Shown piece by piece: positions 1 through 9,780 of a stretch of 64,000 nt of DNA. Numbering within the stretch: position 1 is the first letter of the stretch; each line of letters opens with the position of its first letter. Position numbers and translations under genes: made by a program. The notes under the pieces were generated by a model, which worked only from the letters and a program-made list of their open reading frames with translations, did not search any database and was not told the origin of the DNA. This stretch comes from Lumbricus terrestris (lineage: Eukaryota; Annelida; Clitellata; Crassiclitellata; Lumbricidae), in the NCBI GenBank assembly GCA_949752735.1, contig OX457043.1, forward strand, positions 38,066,605 to 38,130,604. The letters are read 5' to 3'.

Positions 1-324
1 GGACAGACTTTGTAGCATCGGCTAGACTTACTAATGAACTGGCGATTCTTCGAACACATCACCATCGTGAAGCGAGCGTCAGTAGCGCTGGTTACAGCTG
101 CTAATAACTGACGGGCTGTTTTTGGCTTATACTGATTCAATGGCAGTAATTCAACATCAACTGTCTATTTTAACATCAACAACGTAACGGACGGATGCCA
201 GCCCATGGCTGCCGCAACTTTATTTCATTATTATTACTATTAGCTTTATTATTACTTCTGTGTTTTAGTTTACATCTCTGACCTGTAACTGATTGTCTTA
301 ATTTGAAATTAAACGAATAGGCTA

Positions 325-327
<3 letters not shown>
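1..327. other. No gene seen; edge of window
   Basis: No coding stretch, terminal inverted repeat or strong tandem array was recognised here. The sequence is moderately AT-rich and leads into an AT microsatellite. It may be the flank of the decayed LINE just downstream. Confidence 0.5.

Positions 328-366
<39 letters not shown>
328..366. repeat. (AT)n microsatellite
   Basis: An almost pure run of alternating AT, about 38 bp. It abuts the minus-strand LINE fragment that follows and interrupts its reading frame. Confidence 0.95.
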
Positions 367-368
<2 letters not shown>

Positions 369-580
369 ATCAAGTGATCAACCGTATCAGAAGCGGCACT
401 AACGTCAAACAGAGCTAATAGAGTGACCTGACTACGGTCTATGGCGACATACAAATCAGACAATAGGCGAACCAAAAGAGCTTCATTAGAATGATTTCTA
501 CGGAAACCCGATTGCTGAGAGGGGAGTAACCCATGCATGTCTAAATATGCAATTAATTGGTTTGCAGCAAAAAAAATGGC
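367..580 (-). mobile_element. CR1/L2-like LINE reverse transcriptase fragment
   Basis: On the minus strand this stretch reads as the middle of a CR1/L2-type reverse transcriptase: LIAYLDMHGLLPSQQSGF, then a diverged HSTE-like box, then DRSQVTLLALFDVSAA followed by DTVDH. The same blocks occur in the longer plus-strand copy at 2107-4245. Only about 70 codons remain, lacking the catalytic YADD box, and the fragment ends in the AT repeat. This is a dead fragment. Confidence 0.85.
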
Positions 581-785
581 CGCCAAAATGGTGGCCAGAA
601 TCTCAAAATAGCTGTATGTAAAGTCATGTATGTGATAAAAACACAATTTAAGATTTTAAATCAACATTTTATGGGTCAGGGCATGCGATGCAACTAAAGA
701 CGAATATGTAACACTGCCAGAAAACCAAAATTTTACTAGATAAATGCGAGCTGGTACCTGTGGAGTTTATCTGCCATGTTACCTT
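560..785. repeat. Diverged copy of the ATGGCGGCC repeat family
   Basis: The stretch containing AATGGCCGCCAAAATGGTGG, then GTGATAAAAACACAATTT and ACTGCCAGAAAACCAAAAT, is clearly related to 7040-7370 (GTGATATGAACACGATTTTG, CACTGGAAGAAAACCAAAAT). It is one interspersed copy of the family found as tandem monomers at 6360-7360. Confidence 0.75.
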
Positions 786-1013
786 ATTTGTATGTATGTA
801 TGTATGCGCACTTGCTATAGCGCCCCTTCAAGCTCGCTACTCAGAGGCACTCCCGACTGCAGAGCGGACACTGCATCTGAGTTTCACGCTGAAGCGCTGA
901 GCAATTGCGAGTGAACGACTTGCCCAAGGTCCCTACGCGGCGACTTGAGGTGGATTCGAACCTCGAACCTTCCGGCTTCAAGGCAACGACGCCACCACTA
1001 CACCACCGCGCCC
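786..1013 (-). mobile_element. tRNA-derived SINE with L2-like tail
   Basis: Read on the minus strand, the element starts GGGGCGCGGTGGTGTAGTGG. It has an A box (TGGTGTAGTGG) and a perfect B box (GGTTCGAATCC), the internal RNA polymerase III promoter of tRNA genes. The body follows (CTTGGGCAAGTC, AATTGCTCAGCGCTTC). The tail GTGCCTCTGAGTAG...CTTGAAGGGGCGCTATA is nearly the same as the 3' ends of the CR1/L2-like LINEs in this window (for example 40515-40565). It closes with a (CATA)n run. It matches the plus-strand copy at 41347-41575 almost end to end. The likely mechanism is LINE-machinery mobilisation via the shared tail. Confidence 0.9.
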
Positions 1014-1189
1014 CACAATTTGGCCAGATTTGATCATTTAAACTATCACAAATCTCTCACAATTTACAAAGAGTAGTGCTCGCAGTCAATATTTGGCTAC
1101 AATGGTCAAAGGGTGCTATTTGCAATAGGATCTATATAGGCCTGTGAATTATAACTGTGTCGCAACACAAAAGGGATCAAGATGATGAA

Positions 1190-1806
1190 GAATCGCTGCT
1201 TTGTGTTTTCAACAAAGCCATAACATTCCATCGAGGAACGCCACTTCAGAATGCTGTATGCGAATGACATGGCAACAGCAGCAATACTCGATTCACTTCT
1301 TAATGCAAGAAAACTTGACAAAGTTAAGAAGTTCGTTAAATAGACTTCGTGGCGATGAAACTGGAACTGTGGGCGGAAATTCAACGATACGGTACGTTGA
1401 AGAAGAGCAATGCTCCTACATTTTAAAGAAATGTTCTTCAACCAGGAAAAAGAGCACAGACACAATTGCAAAGGAAGCTCGTGATATCATGCAGCCACTT
1501 TTCACAGCATATGAAGCTGGCCGTCCCGTGGATCTGGCAACAATACTGTGCCATAAACTTCTCTCAAAATGAGAACGGCTGATAAATCAACATTGTTGCA
1601 GACACTCACTGAAAATGTAACATGTTCAGTCAGCATTTCTCTAACAGAGGCATTGCATTTAGTTGTTGATGGACAAGCTATGATAGGCCTACAGGCGATA
1701 GGAAAACCTCCAAAAGCGAAGACATTTGGTGACCTGGTAGAAACTGTGGTTACTCATGTCAGGACACTTTCAATTGGCTTTAAGAGGGTCGATATTGTCG
1801 ATAGTT
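1190..1806 (+). pseudogene. Decayed multicopy gene of unknown function, 5' part
   Basis: This is the first of three blocks of one broken coding region (continued at 2058-2106 and 4246-5095). Readable pieces include RDIMQPLFTAYEAGRPVDLA, then ADKSTLLQTLTENV, VDGQAMIGLQAIGKPPKAKT and FGDLVETVVTHV, ending in RVDIVDS. At 1566-1570 the reading changes frame and earlier parts hold stops, so it is dead. The downstream HEEADTKLIVHA motif is one I associate, from memory, with an uncharacterised family repeated in many invertebrate genomes. No function is claimed. Integrity is lost by an 8-bp-TSD element at 1807 and a LINE at 2107. Confidence 0.6.
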
Positions 1807-2057
1807 CATTGGCATAGCCAGGAATTTATGATGGGGGCTTGGGGTTTCATGGCCTGACCGGATGCCCTTCCTGACACCAACCCAACAGTAATACAGTAAA
1901 TAAAAAGGAAATAAAGTAACAAAGGGAATAAAGTAAGAAAAACAATTGTTGCTACAAACTGTTTTTTATTTTATTTAAGTGGATAAATAACCTTTAAAAA
2001 ACTTTTGCCTAAGCCAATGGGTGGGTTTAACCCCGAAACCCCTTGTCTACGCCACTG
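1807..2057. mobile_element. Non-autonomous hAT-like element with 8-bp TSD
   Basis: The left end is CATTGGCATAGCCAGG and the right end is CTACGCCACTG, whose reverse complement is CAGTGGCGTAG, so the ends form imperfect terminal inverted repeats. Flanking 8-mers are CGATAGTT (1799-1806) and CGATAGCT (2058-2065), 7 of 8 identical. An 8-bp duplication with CAGTGG-type ends fits the hAT superfamily. The interior is non-coding. Removing it rejoins the host reading frame VDIVDS|YWALSVQSGTRQKR. A related element lies at 34496-34653. Confidence 0.85.
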
Positions 2058-2106
2058 CGATAGCTACTGGGCCTTATCTGTACAAAGTGGAACCAGACAG
2101 AAACGG
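2058..2106 (+). pseudogene. Decayed multicopy gene, middle fragment
   Basis: Read in frame with the 5' block, these bases give SYWALSVQSGTRQKR, directly extending RVDIVDS of the 1190-1806 block. The fragment is bounded on the left by the 8-bp-TSD element and on the right by the LINE at 2107. This identifies two independent insertions into a single older coding sequence. Confidence 0.6.
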
Positions 2107-4245
2107 TGTGGGACAATTATTTGACCTCTACACTTCCACCGTCACGAATCTCCTCGACAAAATGCTTCCCCGTCGTAAGGTATGGACACGTCTTCGTCCA
2201 TTGGCATTCTGGATTGATGCTGACTGCCATAGGCTTCGTCGTCAAACACGATGACTTGAGCGACGATATCGCCGAACCAAAGATTCCAGTGATCGACTGA
2301 CTTGGATTACCCAGCTGCGCGCTCTACACAGCCTCTACCACCACAAAGAGGCTGCTCATTGGGAAAACCTGGTCTCACGCAATGCCAAAAATCCCAGACG
2401 TCTGTGGTCGTCGATCTCCGGACTTCTTGGCAAGACACCTCGCTCCACTGAAACTCCTGCATTCTCTGCAAGTGAATTTCTTGATGCACTATCAACAAAA
2501 ATAGACCGCCTTCGTGCCTCAACCGCCCATTCGCCTCCTCCAACATTTACCTCTACGTCTACCGTCTTCGATGAATTTCGACCTGTCACTGAATCGGACC
2601 TTCGGCTAGTTTTTGCTTCTGTTAACTTAAACTCATGTGAACTAGATCCTTTACCAACATTTATTATTAATGACATTTTGGATGACCTTGGACCCTTCTT
2701 GGTCTACCTGTTTAATAGGTCCCTCTCTGAAGGTTGCATCCCTCCCTCACAGAAACGGGCCCTTGTCTTTCCTTCCCTCAAAAAGCCTAACCTTGACACC
2801 AACCTTTGCCAAAATTATCGGCCTATCTCCAATCTCTCCTTTCTTTCTAAGACACTTGAACGTCTTGTCTCTCTGCAGTTTCTACCTTACCTTGAGCAAT
2901 CTGGTCTCCTTCCTGCAAATCAGTCTGGTTTTAGGGCCCACCATTCCACCGAGACTGCTCTCCTTTCTCTTCTATCTGAAATCTATTCTGCCGTTGATAG
3001 GTCTGAGCTCACCCTATTGGCTCTTTATGATGTCTCTTCAGCCTTTGATATGGTTGATCACGATATCCTTCTCAAGCGTCTTGAAACCTCCTATGGCGTT
3101 AAGGGCCTCCCCTTATCTTGGTTTCAGTCGTACCTTTCTGAAAGAACCCAAATGATTATATCTGGTGACTCTCGAACCCAATGGGTTCATGTTAATCTGG
3201 GTGTTCCTCAAGGTTCAGTTCTTGGGCCTCTCCTATTTATTCTTTACACGGCTGACATCTCTTCTCTTTTTCCGATCTGTAGTGCTGCTGGACATCTCTT
3301 TGCTGACGATGTCCAGGCATTTGTCCATGGTCCCCCCTCTTCCCAGCTGCTTCTAGTTGGGCTTATTGAATCTCTCACTAATCATCTCCACTCATGGATG
3401 TCCTCTAATCGCCTTTCGCTTAATACTTTAAAGACTCAATTTATCTGGTTAGGTACTCCTCAGCAGCTCCATAAGCTTGATCTTATTCTTCTCTCTGAAA
3501 AATTCCCATTATTTTCCTTCTCTTCAAGTGTGCGTGATCTGGGTGTAGTACTTGATAGCTCTCTTACCTTTACTGAGCATATTTCCAATCTGACACGCTC
3601 GTCATATTTTCAATTAAGACGTCTCAGAGTCATTCGTCGCTCTGTCTCCTCCTCCATCTTCACTACCTTAGTTCATGCTTTTATATGTTCTCGAATCGAC
3701 TATTGCAATTCTCTTCTCATTGGTCTTCCTAAAGTTCGTCTTTCACCGATTCAGTCAGTTCTTAACTCAGCTGCTAGATTGATTGGCCGCCTTCCCAAGT
3801 ACTCTCACATCTCTACCTTTATGTTTGATGAACTTCATTGGCTTCCTCTACGTGCTCGAGCACAGTTCAAGATCCTCACCCTGATCCTAAAGTCTCAACG
3901 GGGTCTTGCCCCAAAATATCTGACTAATGCTTTATTTCGTCCTCACTCAGCTTCCTCCCATCGTCCGCTTCGCTCATCCAACAGACTTGACCTATTGGTT
4001 CCTCGGTCTAGAACTGCTATGGCTCACTCTCGATCTTTTGTCTCAATTGGTCCTTCTCTCTGGAATGCTCTTTCTCCTTCTGTTTGCTCTACACTTCTGT
4101 CTGTCAGTCTCTCCTCTGCTCTGTCTCTTCTCAAAACCTGCTTCTTCTCGCGGGGCCTTGCGCACTGGGAGCGCCTCTGAACGGTTCACCCTACTAGAGG
4201 CGCTTTATAAATGTTTAAATACAATACAATACAATAGTAAATAAA
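2107..4245 (+). mobile_element. CR1/L2-like LINE, 5'-truncated, nearly open RT frame
   Basis: One frame runs from about 2107 to the stop at 4180 with a single in-frame TGA at 2252-2254 (R-Q-T-R-stop-L-E-R, probably a decayed CGA). The order is: linker; reverse transcriptase with YRPISN, SGFRAHHSTETA, LALYDVSSAFDMVDHDIL, GVPQGSVLGPLLFILYTADI and the FADD catalytic box; then the C-terminal region HLRSRIDYCNS-like, LHWLPLRARAQFKIL, SLWNAL, ending AHWERL. The endonuclease is missing (5' truncation). The 3' tail is GAGGCGCTTTATAAATG plus an (AATAC)n run ending at 4245. It sits inside the decayed gene, whose frame resumes at about 4249. Same subfamily as 61509-62556 and 26520-27250. Confidence 0.92.
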
Positions 4246-5095
4246 GCATCAAGATCAGAACATCAACAAATCCGTCGCTGTATAGAGAGTGAAAGTGTTC
4301 CGTTACCGAGCAAATAGCAATGGCCGAATTTTCTTGGTCTGCCTGAAAACAAAGCTGATCTAGCTGCCTTCCTGTCCATTCAACTCTCAACAGCCACATA
4401 CGGCGATAGGCTATAGATGTAGTTGTTGCTGGTGGCTACGTTAAAGAAGATAAAGTGCTGTTTAGTGCTGTGTCTGATGTGTCTTCCTTGGCTGCAACGC
4501 ACGAAGAAGCTGACACCAAGTTAATTGTGCATGCATCACAGACAAACCTGAAGACAGTGGTTGTTTGTCACAGTTTGTGCAAGAGATACCGACGTGATTT
4601 TGCTGTTGCTGATTCAAATGTGACGATGTTTGGGTGATGACAGGAACATCAACAAAGCGGAAGTTCATTCCAATCCACACAATTGCCTTAAGCATGGAGC
4701 ATCAGAGGAGGTTCATATCAAGAAAAATATATTGACTTCTATGCCATAACTGGATCTAATGTGAAATCATATTTAGCAGGCATCAGCAAAAAGAATGCAT
4801 GGAAAACCTATTTGGAAAGTTCCCACTTACTTTCTACTTTGGGGAACATTCCCTGTCAGTGACTGCTATAGCAAATGTAGAGGAATTTGTGGTAAGATTG
4901 TGTAAAACAAATGACAGCGCCACGACATGTGATGAGCACGATATGTTTTGTCTGGGAAAAAGAAACTGACTCTCTTCCACCATGCAGTGACACCATTAGG
5001 CGGCATATTAACGTGCTCATTACCAAACAGTCATAAATAGTTTTGACCATTATATGGACAAAAATCTGTTAGCAGATTCACACTCTATTTGTGCA
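4246..5095 (+). pseudogene. Decayed multicopy gene of unknown function, 3' part
   Basis: After the LINE tail the host frame resumes as KASRSEHQQIRRCIESESV then PLPSK-stop. WPNFLGLPENKADLAAFLS, DVVVAGGYVKEDK, SSLAATHEEADTKLIVHAS and TSTKRKFIPIHTI follow in changing frames. Further on are VEEFVVRLCKTNDSAT and DMFCLGKR. Stops and frameshifts are frequent, so this is a pseudogene. The HEEADT block and the ENKADLA block are the most recognisable. I recall them from an uncharacterised, highly repeated invertebrate family, but I cannot name a function or an enzyme class. Confidence 0.6.
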
Positions 5096-5099
5096 TGAA

Positions 5100-5530
5100 T
5101 TAGCGAAACTATTAAATGAACTTTAAAAGGGGTAATCGCGTGTTTGATTGCACTACTTTGTTGTTGATTCAGTCGAGCCAGTGAGTCAGTGTGTAAGCGG
5201 TCTTGCTTCGTAGGCTTCCCATTTCACGTAGAGTGTTCTGCAATCTTGATCATGAGCTTCTGTCACATGTGATCCTTTTGACGTTTTCATTGCCTTTGGT
5301 TCGGTCGATGCACTCCACTTGTTTAGTTTCGGTCATTCGTCGTTTTGGCGCCGCCGTTTTAGCGCCGGACATTTATTGGCAAAAAGAAACGTTTGCCTAA
5401 ATGGAAGTTGGATAATCTCTTTATTCAACAATGCGGTTCACAAGACCGCAACCGCAACCGGATAATGTATATAATTATGCAGTTTAAACACCTCAAGAAC
5501 GGAGATCACGGAATACGTAAACCTTAACTG
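5100..5530. other. No gene recognised
   Basis: Non-coding on both strands as far as can be seen. No tandem repeat or terminal inverted repeat was recognised. It separates the decayed gene from the LINE remnant that begins near 5531. Confidence 0.4.
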
Positions 5531-6359
5531 CACTAACTGAGCAGACAGCCTGCAATACATGGCGCTAATAGCACCCTGCAAAGCAAATCAGCCCAACTCG
5601 ATCTCGAAACCTCTCGCAACCTACGCCAGCGTGCTATCCACTACTCTCTACCGGATAGAGCTGTGGGAAGGACAGATGCCAGGGCTATGCCTGGAGCTGA
5701 TGTCGGCGAATTTGCATTTACTGACTTCGATTTTGCCCATGATGTATCCTTACTGGCCCAAATTTATTATTTGCTGGCATCAACCGTTACAATCTTTGAG
5801 GAAGAGGCATCAGAGTTGGGTCTACACGTCAACATTTTTACTGGCAGAAAACAAAGGTGCAGAGTCTGAGCGATTTCCAACTACGAACTACAGACATCGT
5901 GGTAGAGGAGGAGGCGGTCGAGTGTGTTGAGGGCTTCAACTATTTGGGCGTGCTCACACATGAGTCCTGTCGCAGAGCCCCGGAGATCTCGAGACGCCTA
6001 GTAATGGCAAGCCCTACAAAATAACATCTGGTCCACTCGTATCAGCCTCAGTACCAAGATACGACTGTTCAACTCTTATAAGTCATGCCATGTTATTTTT
6101 TACGGTTCTAAAACATGGTAGGCGGGATCAGCTGCGCCTAGACGCCTTTGGCACTAAGTACTTGAGGACCTTACGTGGCATCAAGTGGTCCGACTTCATC
6201 ACCAACGCGGAGGTCTACAACAGAACTGGACAAACAACAGTATGCGGCACTATTAGACGGAGACGTAAGGGGTTGATTGGGCACATCGCTCGAATGCCAG
6301 CAGACTCAGACTCTAGACAGGCACTGCTGGCGCAGGCTCCACGTTCCTGGAAACCCCCT
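5531..6359 (+). mobile_element. Decayed LINE RT C-terminal region
   Basis: Scattered plus-strand frames give late-RT features: a FDFAHDVSLLA stretch where a YADD-type box would be expected, ASELGLHVNIFTGRK, ECVEGFNYLGVLTHESC, and the C-terminal AFGTKYLRTLRGIKWSDFIT, IRRRRKGLIGHIARMPADSD. These resemble the C-terminal part of RTE/Nimb-type non-LTR elements (the 'GHIARM' motif). At least two frame changes and a poor catalytic box show it is dead. It ends where the tandem monomers at 6360 begin. Confidence 0.7.
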
Positions 6360-7360
6360 AGTCGGGTCAATCTACGAAAAAACTTCGGTGAACCCGGAAA
6401 AAATTGCAAGAAGGCGTTTTATGACGATTTCTGGTGTCTTAGGTCTGGTGATGAACATACTAAAAGTTGCAAGATATCGGACCACGGCAAGTGGTCTAAT
6501 TTTGGCGGGAAAAAAGATGGCCGCCAATTGGACTAGGCATGGAATTTGGATATGATACTGTTAGGAGTAAATCATGTAATAATTTGCTAACATGCTTTTC
6601 TAGACTAATTCGACCCTCCTGAAAACGAAAATCGTGGTTAGCAAGCTTGATTTTTAGCGGTCGCATGGTAAAACAAGATGGCGGCCAAAATGGTGGCTTA
6701 TAATTGATTCAAAAGGTTGTATAGTCGGGTCAATCTACGTAATGATCCTCAAAAATTGTAAGAAGGCGTTTTATGATGATTTTCTGGTATATTGGGTCTG
6801 GTGTTTAACATACTAAAAGTCGCAAGAAATCGGACCACAGCAAGTGGTCTAATTTTGGCGGGAAAAAAGATGGCCGCCAATTGGACCAGGTTTGGAATCT
6901 GGAAATGATACTGTTAGAAGCAGATCGTGTAACAATTTGGTAACATGCTTTTCTAGACTAATTTGACCCTTCTGAGAACGAAAATCGCGGTTAGCAAGCT
7001 TGATTTTTAGCGGTTGCACGGGAAAACAAGATGGCGACCAAAATGGCGGCCTGTTGCTTAAAAAGGCTGAAAGTCGGGTATTGTATGTGATATGAACACG
7101 ATTTTGCAATTTAAATTAAGATGTATGGGCTCTAGGCATGCAATGGAATCAAAGACACGTATGTAGCACTGGAAGAAAACCAAAATGGCGGGAAAATGGA
7201 GGCCAGAATGTTGAAATTGATAAAAGTGGAGTGATGTATGCAATAGAAACATGAATTCGGACTCCAACTTAGCATTTTTGAAATAACGGAAAGCAATGGA
7301 ATCAACTTTGCAAATGTGACACTGCAAGAAAACGAAAATGGCAGCGATCGGAAGCGTTTC
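6360..7360. repeat. Tandem ~355-bp monomers with YY1-like ATGGCGGC motifs
   Basis: The word AGTCGGGTCAATCTACG starts units at 6360 and 6723, and a shorter AGTCGGGTA starts a third at 7072, giving periods of 363 and 349 bp. Units share GTCTAATTTTGGCGGGAAAA, ATGGCCGCCAATTGGAC and TAGCAAGCTTGATTTTTAGC. Each ends in AAGATGGCGGCCAAAATGG or a variant, which matches the AANATGGCGGC consensus of YY1-type sites. The array starts exactly where the LINE coding remnant stops, so it may be LINE untranslated sequence or an independent satellite. Confidence 0.8.
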
Positions 7361-7900
7361 CGAGAAGTTCGTCAACGGAACTTTTGGGTTCATGACAAGC
7401 GGAAGTGTCTCGGAAATGGATGGATCTTTCGGAGTCGGAGGCGGACGAGAAATGGAACGGGGTAGAAGGCGAATGGAATCCATCCTCCGCAATCCCATCC
7501 TTCGCCAACCCAACATGGCTTCAATGCAACACTATAGGTTTTATCTGTTCTCATAATATTTATATGATATGATCTGTTTCCATAAATAAATTAGTGTTAG
7601 CCTGATCTCATAATATTATTGGGACCGGTAAAAATCTGGTCTATAAATAGGAGCGGTGTAAATCTGGCTTAGAGCAGGAGCCCTATCACTACCAGGTAGT
7701 CCTACTGCTAGATCATTGAAGACAATCAGCGAATGATTACATTTTTTATTGAAAGTAACAACTAATAATGTGAAACCTGACTGACAGGCATGCAAAGTTA
7801 GAGATCACTTAGCTGAAAAATTTCTCTCTAGTAGCCTAGCAGTGAAATATAATAGTCTGAAACCCTACAAATCATGTCTTTTAGTAGTTCATGATTTTTA
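7361..7900. other. No gene recognised
   Basis: A short open stretch at 7338-7556 (plus) has no recognisable domain. The remainder is AT-rich and non-coding. It lies between the tandem monomers and a GTCCG-rich array. Confidence 0.4.
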
Positions 7901-7904
7901 TATG

Positions 7905-8042
7905 CACTCCGAATTGTTTTGGTCCGAATTGTCCGGGTTCGAATTGTCCGTCTCCGAATTGTCCGCTCCGAATTGTCCGTCTCCGAAATGTCCGCTCCGA
8001 ATTGTCCGCTCCAAATTGTCCGGCGACGAATTGTCCGGACAC
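7905..8042 (+). repeat. Short tandem array of CCGAATTGTCCG units
   Basis: About nine units of CCGAATTGTCCG separated by CT, TCT or GGTT spacers, with variants such as CCAAATTGTCCG and CCGAAATGTCCG. The array ends six bases before the 5' TC of the Helitron at 8049. It is therefore flank, not part of the element, because the inverted Helitron copy lacks it. Confidence 0.85.
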
Positions 8043-8048
8043 CAATAA

Positions 8049-8750
8049 TCTTAAATTATAAAACAGTAAGTTTGTCCTTCCAGATGTGTGTGTGTGTTGA
8101 CTCTTCGTTACAAAATAGGCTCGGAAATGAAACAGCGTCGCTTTAACAAAATATTTGCAATTGATTCTTACCCAAATTATAAGGTCAACGCAACTATTTT
8201 CAGCTTTTAATTCAATTCAAAACCAGAGTTATTAGAGTTTTAAGACAGATTTCATCAATCACCGCTCACGCCCGGCTTTAGTAGAGCCTACAGGCCGCAT
8301 GACGTCATACCCGTCCAGTAATAATTTCCGTAGCGCCCCGCAGGGGCGGGTCACGTTTGGCTTTTTCGGGAAGCGGGCTGGGATGGAGGGTTGGCGAAAA
8401 CGCGAAATTTAGCGGTCAACGATGGGTACCACAGTGGAGTAGTGTTTAAAACCCGAAATTTCACTTTAGAACTCGAGTTATTAGCGTTTTAACACAGATT
8501 TCAAATCGTTCACGCTTTAGTAAAGAGTCTCGAGCTTTAGTAAAGAGTCTACAGGTTGCGTGACGTCATACTCGGCCAGTAATAATTACCGTGGCGCCCC
8601 GCAGGGGCGGGTCACGTTTGGCTTTCTGGGGAAGCGGGGTGGGGTGGAGGATTGGCGAAAACCCGAAATTTAGCGGTCAACGATGGGTACCATAGTGGAG
8701 TAGTGTTTAGAACCCTAAATTTCCCGGGCGAAGCCGGGTACAAAAGCTAG
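8049..8750 (+). mobile_element. Non-autonomous Helitron-like element, copy 1
   Basis: The 5' end is TCTTAAATTATAAAACAG and the 3' end is the hairpin CCCGGGCGAAGCCGGG, eight bases, then CTAG. It is flanked by A on the left and T on the right. TC...hairpin-CTRR inserted between A and T, without terminal inverted repeats or target duplication, is the Helitron signature. Inside are two tandem ~260-bp units, each with GACGTCATAC, CGCCCCGCAGGGGCGGG and GATGGGTACCA. No Rep/helicase is encoded. An inverted, highly similar copy is at 16084-16781. Confidence 0.88.
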
Positions 8751-8829
8751 TAGGTAATAAAAACGTGCAAATTAAAATCACAAGTTGAATATAATATATT
8801 ATAATTACTAAACTATTATCGTCAAACAA

Positions 8830-9780
8830 GTTAACTATATAGCATACTGGTGATAAATCCCTTTCCAATCAACGAATCACATCGTGGCATCTCTAGATTA
8901 TGTGATCGGGGCCTAAGGAAGTAACCAGTTACACGTTCAGGTGGAAGAAGATAATGGAGGACATGCCTGGGGTCACAGAGGATAGAAGAAAATAGGAATA
9001 CATCTGCCTTAGAACATAACATGTCAAAAGTAGGAGTGTTAGTGGGCAAAAAACCTGTCTTATCAACTTTCTAATAATAGCGGACAGACGACTCCTCTGA
9101 CCCTCATTTGCAAAACCCAACCATGCTGGTGAAGAATAAAGCATTCGCGCGACTGTGGTGGAACGTACAACATCATGGAGTCGGCTGCCTGTCAAACCAT
9201 GCGACACAAAGATACAAAGTGCATAAAATGATTGCTTTGCCTTACAGACAATGTTGTCAATGTGTGCAGAAAACCCCAATCTATATGAAAGCGTGATACC
9301 AGGAACCTTAACTGCATCAACTCGTTAAATCCCTATGATGGGGGGAAGGCAGTCAGATGTTTTGGAATGAGGGCGCCTAAAGATGACTTTACATGACTTG
9401 CCCACTCTGCAATGTGATCAAGTTCAGCATCAGTAGTGTCAATATTTGATGCAGGAATAATCAGGTAACAGTCATCAGCATAAATTATTTAAAAAGTCTA
9501 TTACCTCCAAATAGTAGTTTTAAACCAGAAATTAAGCAAGAAAGTTGACTGGCCCAAGGCCAGACCCTTGAATGATGCTTACATTAATGCAATTGAAAGA
9601 TGAGGATATGCCACAGAACGTAGTGCAATGCACACGGTTTTGTAACAAAGCAAGAACCCAATTGTAAACAATGTCAGGAATCGGCATAGAGGCTAACTGC
9701 ACAGCCAGGATATCATGACTTACAGTATCGATTATACTATTAACTGGAATTATGTCATACCCTGGGAGAGAGGTGTGTCC
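8830..9780 (-). mobile_element. Decayed Jockey-superfamily LINE (minus)
   Basis: On the minus strand, near 9740-9540, DTVSHDILAVQLASMPIPD and ALLQNRVHCT precede a late RT block ending IIQGSGLGPVNFLA. Towards 8830 come FSAHIDNIVCKAKQSFYAL, RMLYSSPAWLGFANEGQRSR, and LRPRSHNLEMPRCDS, a typical LINE C-terminal ending. Frames shift and the catalytic box is not readable. Clade uncertain. Confidence 0.7.

Noticed and set aside
2307..2676. Minus-strand frames opposite the LINE linker
   Set aside because: They are shadows of the plus-strand LINE frame, which carries the recognisable RT motifs.
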